This document shows positions 26,008-35,382 of a stretch of 64,000 bases of DNA, piece by piece. Origin of the DNA: Peptococcaceae bacterium (GTDB lineage Bacteria > Bacillota > Peptococcia > Peptococcales > Peptococcaceae). The DNA is taken from the NCBI GenBank assembly GCA_017399005.1, contig JAFQEO010000009.1, positions 1 to 64,000 on the forward strand. The letters run 5' to 3'. The position numbers and the translations under genes are program-made. Below the pieces are notes generated by a model. It was not told the origin of the DNA, ran no database searches, and saw only the letters and a list, made by a program, of their open reading frames with translations. The stretch's first letter is position 1, and every line of letters begins with the position of its first letter.

Positions 26008-27528
26008 ATGGCTGAACAACGTCAAGAACTTCAAAAAACATTAAACCCTGCGAATATCTGGGCAGTAGCTCTGGGTTCTATTATCGGTTGGGGTTGCTTT
26101 ATCCAGTCTCCTAACTGGATGGTTAAAGCCGGCGGTCCTCTGCCACTGGTTGTTGGTTTTGTACTGGGTGGTATTTTCATGTGCGTTATCGGTATGAGCT
26201 ACGCTTACATGATTTCCAAATTCCCTGTATCCGGCGGTGAGTTCGCTTACGCATTCGTTGGTTTTGGTCCTACCGCTTCGTTCGTTTGTGGTTGGATGCT
26301 GTTAATCGGTTATGTTGGTATCGTAGTATTAAATGCAACTGCTGTACCTGTATTATTCTCCGTAGTAGCTCCTGGTCTGTTGCAGTTTGGTCACTTGTGG
26401 ACCATCGCAGGCTGGCCTGTATATCTGGGTGAAGCTCTGGTATCCATCGTTATCGCATGGATTTTTGGTTTCATCGCTATCCGCGGTGCAAAATCCGCTG
26501 GTAACACCCAGCTGCTGATGTGTCTCTTACTGTGCGCTGCTGTAGTTGTAATCCTGTTTGGTACCATCTTAACAGGCAACTTCCAGATGGCAAACCTGCA
26601 GCCAGCTTCTAATCAGTTTGATGTTCCTTTCATCAAAGGTGTTATCCTGATTATCGCTATGGCTCCATTCCTGTATGTAGGGTTTGACTGTATCCCACAG
26701 GCTGCGGAAGAATTCAACTTCCCTGCAAACAAAACTCTGGGTCTGATTATTTCCGCTATCGCTATCGGTGCTTTCATCTACTCCGCTATCGCTGTAGTTA
26801 CTGCTGCTGTTATGCCTTGGATGGAAATGGTTGAACTGAAAAACGCTGCTGGCAATCCAGAATCCTGGAGAACCGGTGCTATGATTAAACAGGCTCTGGG
26901 TACCGCTGGTACTATCTTCGTAGTTGTTGCTGTATTAGCTGGTATGTTCACCGGTATCGGTGGTTTCTACATGAGTTCCTCCCGTCTGATGTTCGGTATG
27001 GCTCGTGCAAGAATGCTGCCGAAAATGTTCGCTGAAATCCACCCTGTATATGGCACACCTACAAAAGGTATCATTTTCGTAATGATTATCGCTACCTTCG
27101 TTCCATTTATCGGTCGTGAAGTACTGAACTGGTTCGTAGACATGGCTGCTGTTGGTACTGGTGTTGGTTACTTCTTCACATGTGCCGGCGCTTACATGGT
27201 ATTAACCAAAGGTCTGAAACCAAAATCCAGCGATGACATTTCCCCAGTTGCTGCTTTAGCTGGTGCTGTTCTGTCCGCTGCTATCATTGGTTTACAGGTA
27301 ATCCCTGGTATGCCTGCATTCCTGAGCGTTCCTTGCTGGGGTGCTCTGGCTATCTGGATTGCTCTGGGTGCTATCTTCTACTTCACATCCATGGGTCGTT
27401 TCCGTGCAACATCTGTTGGTATGATTAACTACCTGATTACTGGTGACAAATCCAAACTGACAAAAGCTGAACTGGAAGCAGTTGAAGACTGCACACCTGT
27501 AACAGACTGTGAAGTTGACCTGCAGTAG
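26008..27528 (+). CDS. APC-family amino acid permease
   Basis: This 506-residue membrane transporter has about 12 to 13 helices. The family's first-helix motif is ALGSIIGWGCFIQSP, followed by SYAYMISKFPVSGGEFAYAF and the helix-6 segment FLYVGFDCIPQAAEEF, so it is an amino acid-polyamine-organocation permease, possibly an exchanger for amino acids or amines. The gene uses a narrow codon set (GCT, GGT, ATC, TAC, TTC) much more strictly than its neighbours, which suggests very high expression. It has its own promoter, a long leader and a terminator. The substrate cannot be assigned. Confidence 0.88.
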   Translation: MAEQRQELQKTLNPANIWAVALGSIIGWGCFIQSPNWMVKAGGPLPLVVGFVLGGIFMCVIGMSYAYMISKFPVSGGEFAYAFVGFGPTASFVCGWMLLIGYVGIVVLNATAVPVLFSVVAPGLLQFGHLWTIAGWPVYLGEALVSIVIAWIFGFIAIRGAKSAGNTQLLMCLLLCAAVVVILFGTILTGNFQMANLQPASNQFDVPFIKGVILIIAMAPFLYVGFDCIPQAAEEFNFPANKTLGLIISAIAIGAFIYSAIAVVTAAVMPWMEMVELKNAAGNPESWRTGAMIKQALGTAGTIFVVVAVLAGMFTGIGGFYMSSSRLMFGMARARMLPKMFAEIHPVYGTPTKGIIFVMIIATFVPFIGREVLNWFVDMAAVGTGVGYFFTCAGAYMVLTKGLKPKSSDDISPVAALAGAVLSAAIIGLQVIPGMPAFLSVPCWGALAIWIALGAIFYFTSMGRFRATSVGMINYLITGDKSKLTKAELEAVEDCTPVTDCEVDLQ

Positions 27529-27637
27529 TTTTCAGAAACTTTAAACTGTTTTAGAAATTGTGCTTTTTTAATAACGAGTTCCTTTTCTGATCCCTTTGCT
27601 GGTGATTAAAAAGCTGCTCTATAACAGGCTCTTTAAA

Positions 27638-27676
27638 GCCGCTGATTTTGAAACTTTTGAAATCAGCGGCTTTTTA
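27638..27676. terminator. Bidirectional terminator
   Basis: GCCGCTGATT/AATCAGCGGC stem with flanking A and T tracts, between the permease and the convergent LysR gene. Confidence 0.85.
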
Positions 27677-28615
27677 TTTTGTTCTCGCCTTTTCAACAGC
27701 ACTTTCCAGATGCTGCAAAAATTTTCTGGTGATTGGCAGATTACCTTGATTTTTATCAACCAGATAACCAACCGTAGAGTATACCTTTGGTTCTACTTCA
27801 CAGCAGATTAAATCCTGCGGTACCGCTACACGTTTATAGCGAAGCAGTACATCCGGTATAAAGCCAACACATTCATCGCTTTCCGCCAGCACATTATAAA
27901 ACAGCTCCAGATTGCTGACGGTTCGCTTAATATTAGGTTTTCCATAACAGCTTAACATAGCAGAATCCAGACCAATTTCCGGATAATCCGGACTGCTGAC
28001 AATAATTTTTTCTTTCAAGAGAGACTCCATCTGAATCTGTTTCTGTCTGGCAAGATGATGACGCTGATTCATACATGCCAGCCATCTTGTTTTATAAACG
28101 GGATGAAACTGCAGAGAATCCGGTATACGGTCAAGACCAATGCCTCGTTCCTGCGGCATATGAAGAATACTGATTACCACTGCATCTTCCTGTTTTAGAA
28201 GCTGCTGCTGCAGAACCGGCATATAAAAACTGTCTTTCTCCATTGCGGTCACATCAATTTCTCCATACTGTTTTGTAAAAGATTCCAATGCCATTGGCAG
28301 TTCATCGGCAAACATCACCTGACTGCAAAGAATTATCAGTTTTCCTTTTAGCAGTTCTTCCTCCTGTACGAATGCATTCTGAAGCTGATGAATTTTATCA
28401 AGAATTTCTTTTGTCTGCTGCAGCGCCTCATATCCTTCTTTTGTTAAAGTGCATCCGCGATTGTTACGCACCAGAAGCTGTGCCCCCAATTCGTTTTCAA
28501 GATCCCGGATAGCTTTTCCAAGTGACTGCTGCGTAATAAACAGCCGCTCACTCGCTTCTGTAAGAGATGCACATTTCGAAATCATCAGCAGATATTCCAG
28601 TTGTTCAATTCTCAT
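27674..28615 (-). CDS. LysR-type transcriptional regulator
   Basis: The 313 residues have an N-terminal winged helix-turn-helix (LLMISKCASLTEASERLFIT, then a second helix QQSLGKAIRDLENELGAQLL) and a C-terminal effector domain. It is convergent with the amino acid permease and divergent from pyruvate kinase. Either neighbour could be a target, and LysR proteins often regulate the divergent gene. The start ATG begins the canonical MRIEQLEYLL segment. Confidence 0.9.
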   Translation of the reverse strand: MRIEQLEYLLMISKCASLTEASERLFITQQSLGKAIRDLENELGAQLLVRNNRGCTLTKEGYEALQQTKEILDKIHQLQNAFVQEEELLKGKLIILCSQVMFADELPMALESFTKQYGEIDVTAMEKDSFYMPVLQQQLLKQEDAVVISILHMPQERGIGLDRIPDSLQFHPVYKTRWLACMNQRHHLARQKQIQMESLLKEKIIVSSPDYPEIGLDSAMLSCYGKPNIKRTVSNLELFYNVLAESDECVGFIPDVLLRYKRVAVPQDLICCEVEPKVYSTVGYLVDKNQGNLPITRKFLQHLESAVEKARTK

Positions 28616-28917
28616 AATTTTCCCTCATTTCATCTGCCTGTCTCGCTGTTTCCACTGCACTTCTCTGTTTCTTCTTTATCATAACCCTATCATACAGAAG
28701 CGTAAACAGGCAAAAAAATTTCACAAAACTCCTAGTTAAAGTTTTAAACTTCACCACTCTTTCAACTTACACTTTATACAACAGAATGTCAAGTTATCTC
28801 CTGTTATTTTACTGTTTCAATTGCTCAAATACTGCAATCTGCCCCTTTCCGGATTTATACATTTGTGATACAGTAATATCAAATAACATATATCTTTACT
28901 GAAAGGTGGTTATTGAT
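28616..28917. other. Divergent intergenic region, LysR gene / pyruvate kinase
   Basis: No gene is seen. An interrupted palindrome AAAGTTTTAAACTT at 28738-28751 could be a regulator site. A convincing -35/-10 pair for pyk was not found, though AT-rich sequence near 28865-28885 could serve. Confidence 0.4.
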
Positions 28918-30663
28918 ATGAGAAAAACAAAAATTGTCTGCACCCTTGGCCCCGCAAGTGATGGCGAAGGAGTACTGCGCAATATGATGGAAGCCGGTAT
29001 GAATGTAGCTCGTTTTAATTTTTCCCACGGTGACCATGCCGGTCATAAAATGCGGCTGGATGCACTGAAGGCACTTCGTGAAGAAATGGGGCTTCCGGTT
29101 GCCGCCATGCTGGATACCAAAGGTCCGGAAGTAAGGCTCAAAACGTTTGCCAATGGTCCTGTTCAGTTGAAAGAAGGCTCGGAATTTACACTGCATACCG
29201 ATTTCGTGGAAGGCAACGAAACACAGTGTTCTATCACATACAGCAATCTGCCTGCCGATGTAAAACCCGGCGATAGTATTCTGTTAGACGATGGCTTAGT
29301 TCGCATGACGGTACTGGATACCACTGAAACCACTATTCGCTGCCGTGTTCTTAACGATGGAATTATGAAAAATAATAAAGGCGTTAACATTCCGGGAATT
29401 CGTCTCTCTATGCCGTATGTCAGTCAGAGAGACCGTGAGGATATTCTGTTTGGCATTGAACAGGGATTTGATTTTATTGCTGCCAGCTTTGTCCGCACCG
29501 CTGATGATGTGCGGGATTTGCGTCAGATTCTGGATGAACACAATTCTCCAATCCGAATCATTGCAAAAATTGAAAACCGTGACGGGGTAAACAACCTGAA
29601 CGAAATCCTGTCGGTTGCCGATGGTATTATGGTTGCCCGGGGCGATATGGGGGTTGAAATTGACTTCACCGAAATCCCGATGATTCAGAAAGATATGATT
29701 GCCAAATGTATCGCCTGCGGAAAACCGGTTATCACAGCGACACAGATGCTGGAATCTATGGTAGAAAAGCCGCGCCCTACCCGTGCCGAGATCACCGATG
29801 TAGCCAATGCTATTTACGATGGCACTTCGGCTATTATGCTTTCCGGCGAAACAGCCTCTGGCTCTTATCCGGTAGAAGCGGTGCAAACTATGCATGCTAT
29901 TGCAATTCGCACAGAAGCGGATATGCTGCAGAAGCCAGCTGCCCCGCTGCAGGCAGCAGGGAAAGAACGCCTTTCTATTTCCGCAGCTATGGCACATGCC
30001 GCCTGCACCACCGCCAGAGATATCGGTGCTGATGCTATTTTGAGTGTCAGTCAACGCGGTATCACCGCACAGATGGTAAGCCGGTTCCGCCCGGCCACAC
30101 CTGTTGTTGCACTGCTTCTGGATGAACAGCTTCGCCGTCAGATGAGTCTGTACTGGGGTGTTGAAGCCGTAAAAATGCCGTACGCAACAAATTCCGATGA
30201 GCTTGTTGATTTAGCAGTAGATGCTGCAGAAAAAGCCGGGCTTGTAAAAAACGGTGATTTAGTGGTAATTACTGCCGGTGTTCCTGTAGGGATTGCCGGA
30301 ACCACCAATATGATCCGTGTAAAACAGGTTGGAGGCTCTCTGATTAATGCCATCGGTATCGGCAGTTTAAAAACCAGCGGGCCACTTTGCGTATGCCGCA
30401 ATCAGGAAGAAGTAAAAGCAAAATGCAAAGAAGGCGATGTACTGGTGGTACCATACACCACCAATGATATTCTGCCATGGCTGCGAAAAGCAGCGGCCAT
30501 CATCACAGAAGATACCACACCGGAATGTCATGCAGCTACCGTTGGTCTTGCTCTGGAAAAACCGGTCATTGTTGCTGCTCTAGGGGCTACGCAGCGTTTA
30601 CAGGACGGCGTTATGGTATCCGTTGACTGCACCCGCAGTGTGGTTCAGACACTGCCGGAATAA
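28918..30663 (+). CDS. pyk: Pyruvate kinase with C-terminal PEP-utiliser-like domain
   Basis: The enzyme converts phosphoenolpyruvate and ADP to pyruvate and ATP. The 581 residues include the catalytic barrel (MRKTKIVCTLGPASDG, then NFSHGDHAGH, the IAKIENRDGV lysine-glutamate segment, and GDMGVEI) and the active-site loop ITATQMLESM. After the regulatory domain comes an extra C-terminal domain (DTTPECHAATVGLALEKPVI) resembling the phosphohistidine domain of PEP-utilising enzymes, as in Bacillus pyruvate kinases; here the Thr-Ser-His motif is ECHAA. The start at 28918 has AAAGGTGG upstream. Confidence 0.97.
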   Translation: MRKTKIVCTLGPASDGEGVLRNMMEAGMNVARFNFSHGDHAGHKMRLDALKALREEMGLPVAAMLDTKGPEVRLKTFANGPVQLKEGSEFTLHTDFVEGNETQCSITYSNLPADVKPGDSILLDDGLVRMTVLDTTETTIRCRVLNDGIMKNNKGVNIPGIRLSMPYVSQRDREDILFGIEQGFDFIAASFVRTADDVRDLRQILDEHNSPIRIIAKIENRDGVNNLNEILSVADGIMVARGDMGVEIDFTEIPMIQKDMIAKCIACGKPVITATQMLESMVEKPRPTRAEITDVANAIYDGTSAIMLSGETASGSYPVEAVQTMHAIAIRTEADMLQKPAAPLQAAGKERLSISAAMAHAACTTARDIGADAILSVSQRGITAQMVSRFRPATPVVALLLDEQLRRQMSLYWGVEAVKMPYATNSDELVDLAVDAAEKAGLVKNGDLVVITAGVPVGIAGTTNMIRVKQVGGSLINAIGIGSLKTSGPLCVCRNQEEVKAKCKEGDVLVVPYTTNDILPWLRKAAAIITEDTTPECHAATVGLALEKPVIVAALGATQRLQDGVMVSVDCTRSVVQTLPE

Positions 30664-30696
30664 ACTCTTCAGGAAGAAAAACTAAAAATAATATAT

Positions 30697-30915
30697 AAAA
30701 AGCTGGAACGAGATGTAGACAACATGCTGAAACAGTATAGTATGATTTCCCTCTCCCTCCATACAAAGACACTAGCATTTCTCTGTTCAGCGTCGTCGAA
30801 CATAAATGTTCGCCACGCTTCTGAACAGAGAAAACCGTGTCTTTCTATAGTCGGAATTCGTGGAAATATACTTATACTGTTTCAGTAGTTTAGTCATATT
30901 TCGTTCCAGCTTTTT
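30697..30915. repeat. Nested inverted-repeat element C (about 219 bp)
   Basis: The whole gap between the convergent pyk and TauE-like genes folds on itself in five tiers: AAAAAGCTGGAACGA (30697-30711) with TCGTTCCAGCTTTTT (30901-30915); CTGAAACAGTATA (30727) with TATACTGTTTCAG (30873); AAAGACAC (30765) with GTGTCTTT (30837); TTTCTCTGTTCAG (30778) with CTGAACAGAGAAA (30821); and the apical GAACA-TAAA-TGTTC. It ends directly at the stop codon of the TauE-like gene. There is no open frame with a start. Confidence 0.85.
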
Positions 30916-31629
30916 TTACAGAATAATCGACAGACCGGAAGCTACCAGCAGCACATAGGTCAGTTTCATAAACCAGTCCTGACCAATCCGTTTGTGCATC
31001 CAGTTTCCAAGCCATACCGACAGCACTAAAAGCGGAATGCAGGCACCAATCAGCATCATATTTTCTGCATTCCAGAGAGCGATATCAAAGTTGAGCACAA
31101 AGAAAGTCGGGTCAAGTACAGCCCAGGTTGCAGCAATCGTTGCTCGGAATTCGGACTTATCCAGCAGCACCAGCGTTGCATACATAACAAGCAGTGCACC
31201 GCCGGATACGAACATCCCGTGAATAATCCCGGCTGCAATCAGTACCGGCAGATAAGCCCACTTTGGCAGCTGAGCAGCCTGTGGAAACAGAAGCCGCTGC
31301 AGCGATACAATAATAATCACGATACCATAGGCAGGGAGCAGAAAATCCAGAGGAATCACGCGGTACAGCACGGTACCAAACGCCATACCGATTAACATAA
31401 CCAGCAGAATTTTTGCCAGTTCTTTTTTATTCGCATATTTCCATTGCTGAATCCCGATGAACACACAGGTCATAATGGCTGTTACATTCAAAATAAAACG
31501 GGCATCTTCCACGCCAAGCAGCAAAATAGAGGCCGGCATGGCAAGCATGGTTCCTGCAAAGCCGGTGATTGTCATAATCGCATTTGTTACAAAGAATATA
31601 ATTAAAAACAGTATTTCATTTACACCCAT
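30916..31629 (-). CDS. TauE/SafE-family membrane permease (second copy type)
   Basis: This 237-residue protein has about seven hydrophobic helices. The N-terminal region FFVTNAIMTITGFAGTMLAM and the second-half GIIHGMFVSGGALLVMYA carry the paired family motifs. The transported anion is unknown. I start it at the ATG at 31629, about 10 bases after GAGGAT; a GTG 9 bases earlier is possible. It follows a Crp/Fnr-type regulator gene by 15 bases and is probably controlled by it. It is only distantly similar to the TauE-like protein at 19 kb. Confidence 0.85.
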   Translation of the reverse strand: MGVNEILFLIIFFVTNAIMTITGFAGTMLAMPASILLLGVEDARFILNVTAIMTCVFIGIQQWKYANKKELAKILLVMLIGMAFGTVLYRVIPLDFLLPAYGIVIIIVSLQRLLFPQAAQLPKWAYLPVLIAAGIIHGMFVSGGALLVMYATLVLLDKSEFRATIAATWAVLDPTFFVLNFDIALWNAENMMLIGACIPLLVLSVWLGNWMHKRIGQDWFMKLTYVLLVASGLSIIL

Positions 31630-31644
31630 ATTTTTCACATCCTC

Positions 31645-32238
31645 TTAAATATCCTGCCGCAGAGCGCGGCGAATTCGACTTAATGAAGTCGGTGTAATAC
31701 CAAGATAGCTCGCCAGCTGATTCTGGGTAATACGCTGCTCCAGACCAGGATACCTTTTTAGAAAATCCTGATATCGTTCTGTGGCTGAGCACATCAGAAA
31801 CATGCTTTCCCGTCTGATTTTATAACGAATATTGTTCATAAGCGCCTGGATATAGGCATCTTTCATAAACTCCGAATCCTGCAGTACCGCTAAATCCGCA
31901 ATCTTAAATGCCAGAAACTCACAGTCCTCCAGTGTTTCCACACAAAGCTCCGATGGTTCATCCAGAATCTGAATTTCAGTTAAACACCAGTCGCCGGCTT
32001 CAATAAAAAAGCGCGTCACATCATTCCCCTTCTGGTCGATATAATAACTGCGACAGAGTCCTTTGCAGATGTAATAGATTTTATCCGGCTGTTCACCTAA
32101 TGCAATCATCTGACTGTCTTTTTTCCAGTGTTCCTCTACCGCAATACATTCTATTTTTTTACGAAGCTCCATCGGCATCTTCCTCCCGGCCCATTGTTCG
32201 AGCGTTGCCTGCAGCAAATCCATCTGCATTTCCAGCAT
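31645..32238 (-). CDS. Crp/Fnr-family transcriptional regulator
   Basis: The 197 residues comprise a cyclic-nucleotide-binding-type barrel (about 30-120, with YYICKGLCRSYYIDQKGNDV and FIEAGDWCL) and a C-terminal helix-turn-helix (QNQLASYLGITPTSLSRIRR). No Fnr-type cysteine cluster is present at the N-terminus, so it probably does not bind an iron-sulfur cluster. It sits directly upstream of the TauE-like permease gene in an apparent two-gene operon. The ribosome site is AGAGGTGA. Confidence 0.88.
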   Translation of the reverse strand: MLEMQMDLLQATLEQWAGRKMPMELRKKIECIAVEEHWKKDSQMIALGEQPDKIYYICKGLCRSYYIDQKGNDVTRFFIEAGDWCLTEIQILDEPSELCVETLEDCEFLAFKIADLAVLQDSEFMKDAYIQALMNNIRYKIRRESMFLMCSATERYQDFLKRYPGLEQRITQNQLASYLGITPTSLSRIRRALRQDI

Positions 32239-32351
32239 CCAGTCACCTCTTTCTGTTCCAGTTCTTTCGTAGTACTTCTGCTTTTATTATACTGACTTTT
32301 CCTTCCCCCTGCATTAACAAATGGCAAGAAATCTGCCTGTCATACAGAAAA

Positions 32352-32374
32352 ACGGGCAACCAATAGCTGCCCGT
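32352..32374 (-). terminator. Terminator of the DeoR-family gene
   Basis: ACGGGCA/TGCCCGT stem followed by TTTTT when read on the minus strand. Confidence 0.75.
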
Positions 32375-32386
32375 CCATTCATATTC

Positions 32387-33181
32387 CTATGCTTCATCCG
32401 TTAACACCAGTTCCACCTGATGTTCTTTCAAATACTCCAGATATTCCGGTTCCGGCTCCTCGTTGGTAATCAGATAATCCATATCAGCAATTTCACCATA
32501 AGTCATCAGTGCCGCATGACCGAATTTTTCGTGATCGGCCAATAAATAATGTATGCGGCTCTGTTTCAGTGCTGTCTGTTTTACGCCAAATTCTTCAAAA
32601 GTGGCATTGGTGAGCTGTCGTGTCAGCGACAGGCCAGTACAGCCCATAAATGCTTTGGAACAGTTGAACTGCTCCAGTGCCTGACAGGTGGCACTTCCCA
32701 CCAGCGATGCGGTGCGGCCAAGCACCACACCCGGAAGCCCCACTGCACGAATCTGCGGATATTTTGCCAGCTCCGCCAGTGCCGGAATGCTGTAGGTAAC
32801 AACCGTTATATTTTTCTTTTCTGCCAGATATTCAATCATCCGCAGTGTTGTAGAGCCAGAATCCAGAAAAATGGTATCACCGTGATTCACAAACTCTGCT
32901 GCTTTTCTGGCAATATCTTTTTTCTCATCCCGGTATTCTTTATTACGCACCTCAAAATCCATCAGCTCACGGCTCTGCGGTTTTGCATTGTTTTCTTCTG
33001 TCTGACCCAGTGCCACTACACCACCATACACCTTTTTTACACGACCGCTTCGTACCAGTGTATCAATGTCACGCCGAATGGTATTAATAGATACATGAAA
33101 CTCATCACATAAATCCTGAATCGAGACCGAACCCACCTGACTGATATATGCCTCTACTGCCTCTATTCGTTTAACACGCAT
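32387..33181 (-). CDS. DeoR-family transcriptional repressor
   Basis: The 264 residues have the N-terminal DeoR helix-turn-helix (VSIQDLCDEFHVSINTIRRD then DTLVRSGRVKKVYGG) and a sugar-phosphate-sensing C-terminal domain (GDTIFLDSGSTTLRMIEYL). These repressors usually respond to phosphorylated sugars or related metabolites. It is divergent from the semialdehyde dehydrogenase gene, and a 20-bp palindrome in that promoter region is a plausible site. The start at 33181 is placed 7 bases after GAGGTG. Confidence 0.9.
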   Translation of the reverse strand: MRVKRIEAVEAYISQVGSVSIQDLCDEFHVSINTIRRDIDTLVRSGRVKKVYGGVVALGQTEENNAKPQSRELMDFEVRNKEYRDEKKDIARKAAEFVNHGDTIFLDSGSTTLRMIEYLAEKKNITVVTYSIPALAELAKYPQIRAVGLPGVVLGRTASLVGSATCQALEQFNCSKAFMGCTGLSLTRQLTNATFEEFGVKQTALKQSRIHYLLADHEKFGHAALMTYGEIADMDYLITNEEPEPEYLEYLKEHQVELVLTDEA

Positions 33182-33340
33182 CAACCATCACCTCTTTGCA
33201 TATATACATTCTTATCATGATTTTATCATATTTACTATATTCCCTGCAGAATAGCTCTCCCCAGATTGCGTTCTTACCCAAAAGTTACTCAATCTTTAAT
33301 AATTATACTCGAAACTTTATCAAAAGTAAACCAAAATATG

Positions 33341-33369
33341 TTGACATTATACTATATCCATGCTACTAT
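33341..33369 (+). promoter_or_regulatory. Promoter of the semialdehyde dehydrogenase gene
   Basis: A perfect TTGACA and TACTAT with a 17-base spacer. The leader to the start codon would be about 115 bases. This 310-base gap also holds the palindrome below. Confidence 0.7.
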
Positions 33370-33436
33370 TTACTCATAAGTTAACCAGAATATTCTTATA
33401 GAAATCATTCTGATTCATTTCTGGCTCGGCTTCACA

Positions 33437-33456
33437 TATCCATAGGCATGGATATC
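33437..33456. promoter_or_regulatory. Palindromic operator candidate
   Basis: ATATCCAT-AGGC-ATGGATAT is a perfect 8-bp inverted repeat. It lies in the leader between the promoter and the ribosome site, beside the divergent DeoR gene. Confidence 0.5.
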
Positions 33457-33491
33457 TATTATATTTCTTTTATTATAAGGAGGCAGTTATT

Positions 33492-34955
33492 ATGCAGATT
33501 TTAAAAGATTACATTAATGGTCAGTGGGTTGAAGGTACTGGCGAATTTATCGATGTTTACAATCCATCTACCGGCGAAGTTATTGCAAAAGTTCCTGTTA
33601 CAACAGAAGATAAAGTAGAAGAAGCTATCAAAGCGGCGAACGAAGCGTTCAAAACATGGAAAGAAGTTCCTCTGCAGAAACGTGTTGGCTACCTGTTCAA
33701 ACTGCGCGATGTATTAATCGAACGTAAAGAAGAACTGGCTGCTATTATCGCAACCGACCAGGCAAAAACAATTGCCGATGCTCGCGGCGAAGTTGACCGC
33801 GGTATTCAGAACACCGAAATCGCGTGCGGTCTGCCTCTGATGATGCGCGGCGATAAAATTGCCATCAACGGTGACCTGGATGGCGAAATTGTTCGTGAAC
33901 CAATCGGTGTTGTTGGCGGCTTAGCTCCGTACAACTTCCCATCCTTAATTTTCGGCTGGTTCGTTCCATTTGCTATCGGTACCGGTAACACACTGGTATA
34001 CAAAGCAAGCGAACAGTCCCCAATGTTCATGCAGGTTATCGCTCAGATTTTAGAAGATATCGGTCTCCCTGCCGGTGTATTCAACCTGATTAACGGTGAC
34101 AAACCAGTTGTAACCCAGATGCTGGAAAGCAAAGGCATCAATGCTATGGCATTTGTTGGTTCCTCTAAAGTTGGTCAGATTGTAGCAGAAGGCTGCGCAA
34201 AAACAAACAAAAAAGCTATGGTATTAGCTGGTGCAAAAAACACCATGATCGTAGCAAAAGACGCAAACCTGAAAGGGTTCGCAGACAACTTCAAAAATGC
34301 ATGCTTCGGCGCTGCCGGCCAGAGATGTATGGCTGCTGCCAACGTTGCAGTTGAAGAAGAAATCTACGATAAAGTTAAAGAAGTTATGTTAGATGTTGCC
34401 AAGAGCGTAAAAGTGGGCGATGCTCTGGATGAATCCGTATACATGGGTCCTGTTATCTCCCCTGGTGCAATTGCTCGTATCCACAACTACATTGATATTG
34501 GTCTGGAAGAAGGCTGCACACTGCTGTTAGACGGCCGCAATCCGGAACTGCCAGAGAAAAACAAAAACGGCTACTTCATCGCTCCAACCATTCTGGAAGG
34601 CGTTACTCCAGATATGCGTGTAGCAAAAGAAGAAATCTTCGGGCCTGTTGTTACTCTGATTAAAATCAAATCCTACAAAGACGGTATGCAGATTATCAAC
34701 GATTCCGAATACGGCAACGGCGGCTGCCTGTTTACCGAAAGCGCAATCGTTGCACAGGACTTCCTGCGTCACACCAACTCCGGTATGATTGGCGTTAACG
34801 TAGGCGTTCCAGCTTCCATGCCATACCTGCCATTCGGCGGTACAAAAGCTTCCCTGATGGGCGGTCAGTATAAAGCACAGATTACAGACTGCGTAGAATT
34901 CTTTACAAAACGTAAAGCATGCACCATCCGTTACTATGGTCCAAACGAAGCATAA
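33492..34955 (+). CDS. mmsA: CoA-acylating methylmalonate/malonate-semialdehyde dehydrogenase
   Basis: This NAD-dependent aldehyde dehydrogenase superfamily member oxidises a semialdehyde and captures the acyl group on CoA. The 487 residues match the MmsA subfamily: YNPSTGEVIAKVPV near the start, the NAD-binding segment FVGSSKVGQIVAEG, and the nucleophile in FGAAGQRCMAAANV, a subfamily-specific motif. The usual catalytic Glu of ordinary aldehyde dehydrogenases is replaced (VLAGAKN region), as in CoA-acylating members. Strict codon use implies high expression. It could act in propionyl-CoA, beta-alanine or inositol metabolism; DeoR control would fit the last. The ribosome site is AAGGAGG. Confidence 0.9.
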   Translation: MQILKDYINGQWVEGTGEFIDVYNPSTGEVIAKVPVTTEDKVEEAIKAANEAFKTWKEVPLQKRVGYLFKLRDVLIERKEELAAIIATDQAKTIADARGEVDRGIQNTEIACGLPLMMRGDKIAINGDLDGEIVREPIGVVGGLAPYNFPSLIFGWFVPFAIGTGNTLVYKASEQSPMFMQVIAQILEDIGLPAGVFNLINGDKPVVTQMLESKGINAMAFVGSSKVGQIVAEGCAKTNKKAMVLAGAKNTMIVAKDANLKGFADNFKNACFGAAGQRCMAAANVAVEEEIYDKVKEVMLDVAKSVKVGDALDESVYMGPVISPGAIARIHNYIDIGLEEGCTLLLDGRNPELPEKNKNGYFIAPTILEGVTPDMRVAKEEIFGPVVTLIKIKSYKDGMQIINDSEYGNGGCLFTESAIVAQDFLRHTNSGMIGVNVGVPASMPYLPFGGTKASLMGGQYKAQITDCVEFFTKRKACTIRYYGPNEA

Positions 34956-34976
34956 AACAGCTTAAAGCAAAAATTC

Positions 34977-35012
34977 AGCCTCTCCTGATTGAAAAATCAA
35001 GAGAGGCTTTTT
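34977..35012 (+). terminator. Terminator of the semialdehyde dehydrogenase gene
   Basis: AGCCTCTC/GAGAGGCT stem with an inner TGATT/AATCA stem, followed by TTTTTCTGTTT. Confidence 0.85.
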
Positions 35013-35263
35013 CTGTTTCAGTGTCCTGCCTCCCGCTCTACACATAAAGATTTCTGATACAGCAGAATATCACTATTCAGTTGCAAAGCATCTCACTTTC
35101 CGCTCAACCATTATTTTTCCCGGATTCTTGTAAAAAAAATGAGCGCATATCCTGCGCCCGCTCCCCTGTCGGTTTTTCATCCATCCTGCCAGATACAACC
35201 CCTGCCTGTCAGAATCTGTTCTTCACTGTTTCTATTTGTACCCAGATGTTTCCAATATTTTTC
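35013..35263. other. Gene-free stretch
   Basis: I see no gene, hairpin or repeat here apart from a short GAGCGCA...TGCGCCCGCTC pairing near 35141-35163. Confidence 0.4.
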
Positions 35264-35292
35264 TTTACATGTAGAACTCCACTTCGTATAAT
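35264..35292 (+). promoter_or_regulatory. Near-consensus promoter of the Rpn-like gene
   Basis: TTTACA and a perfect TATAAT with a 17-base spacer, about 85 to 95 bases upstream of the start. Confidence 0.75.
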
Positions 35293-35382
35293 AGAATTAG
35301 AACAAGTCAGCAAGGTATTCACACCACTACATCACAGCACGCCTTTTTTGACATTTCCTATTTATCATCATGGAAAGGAAGG

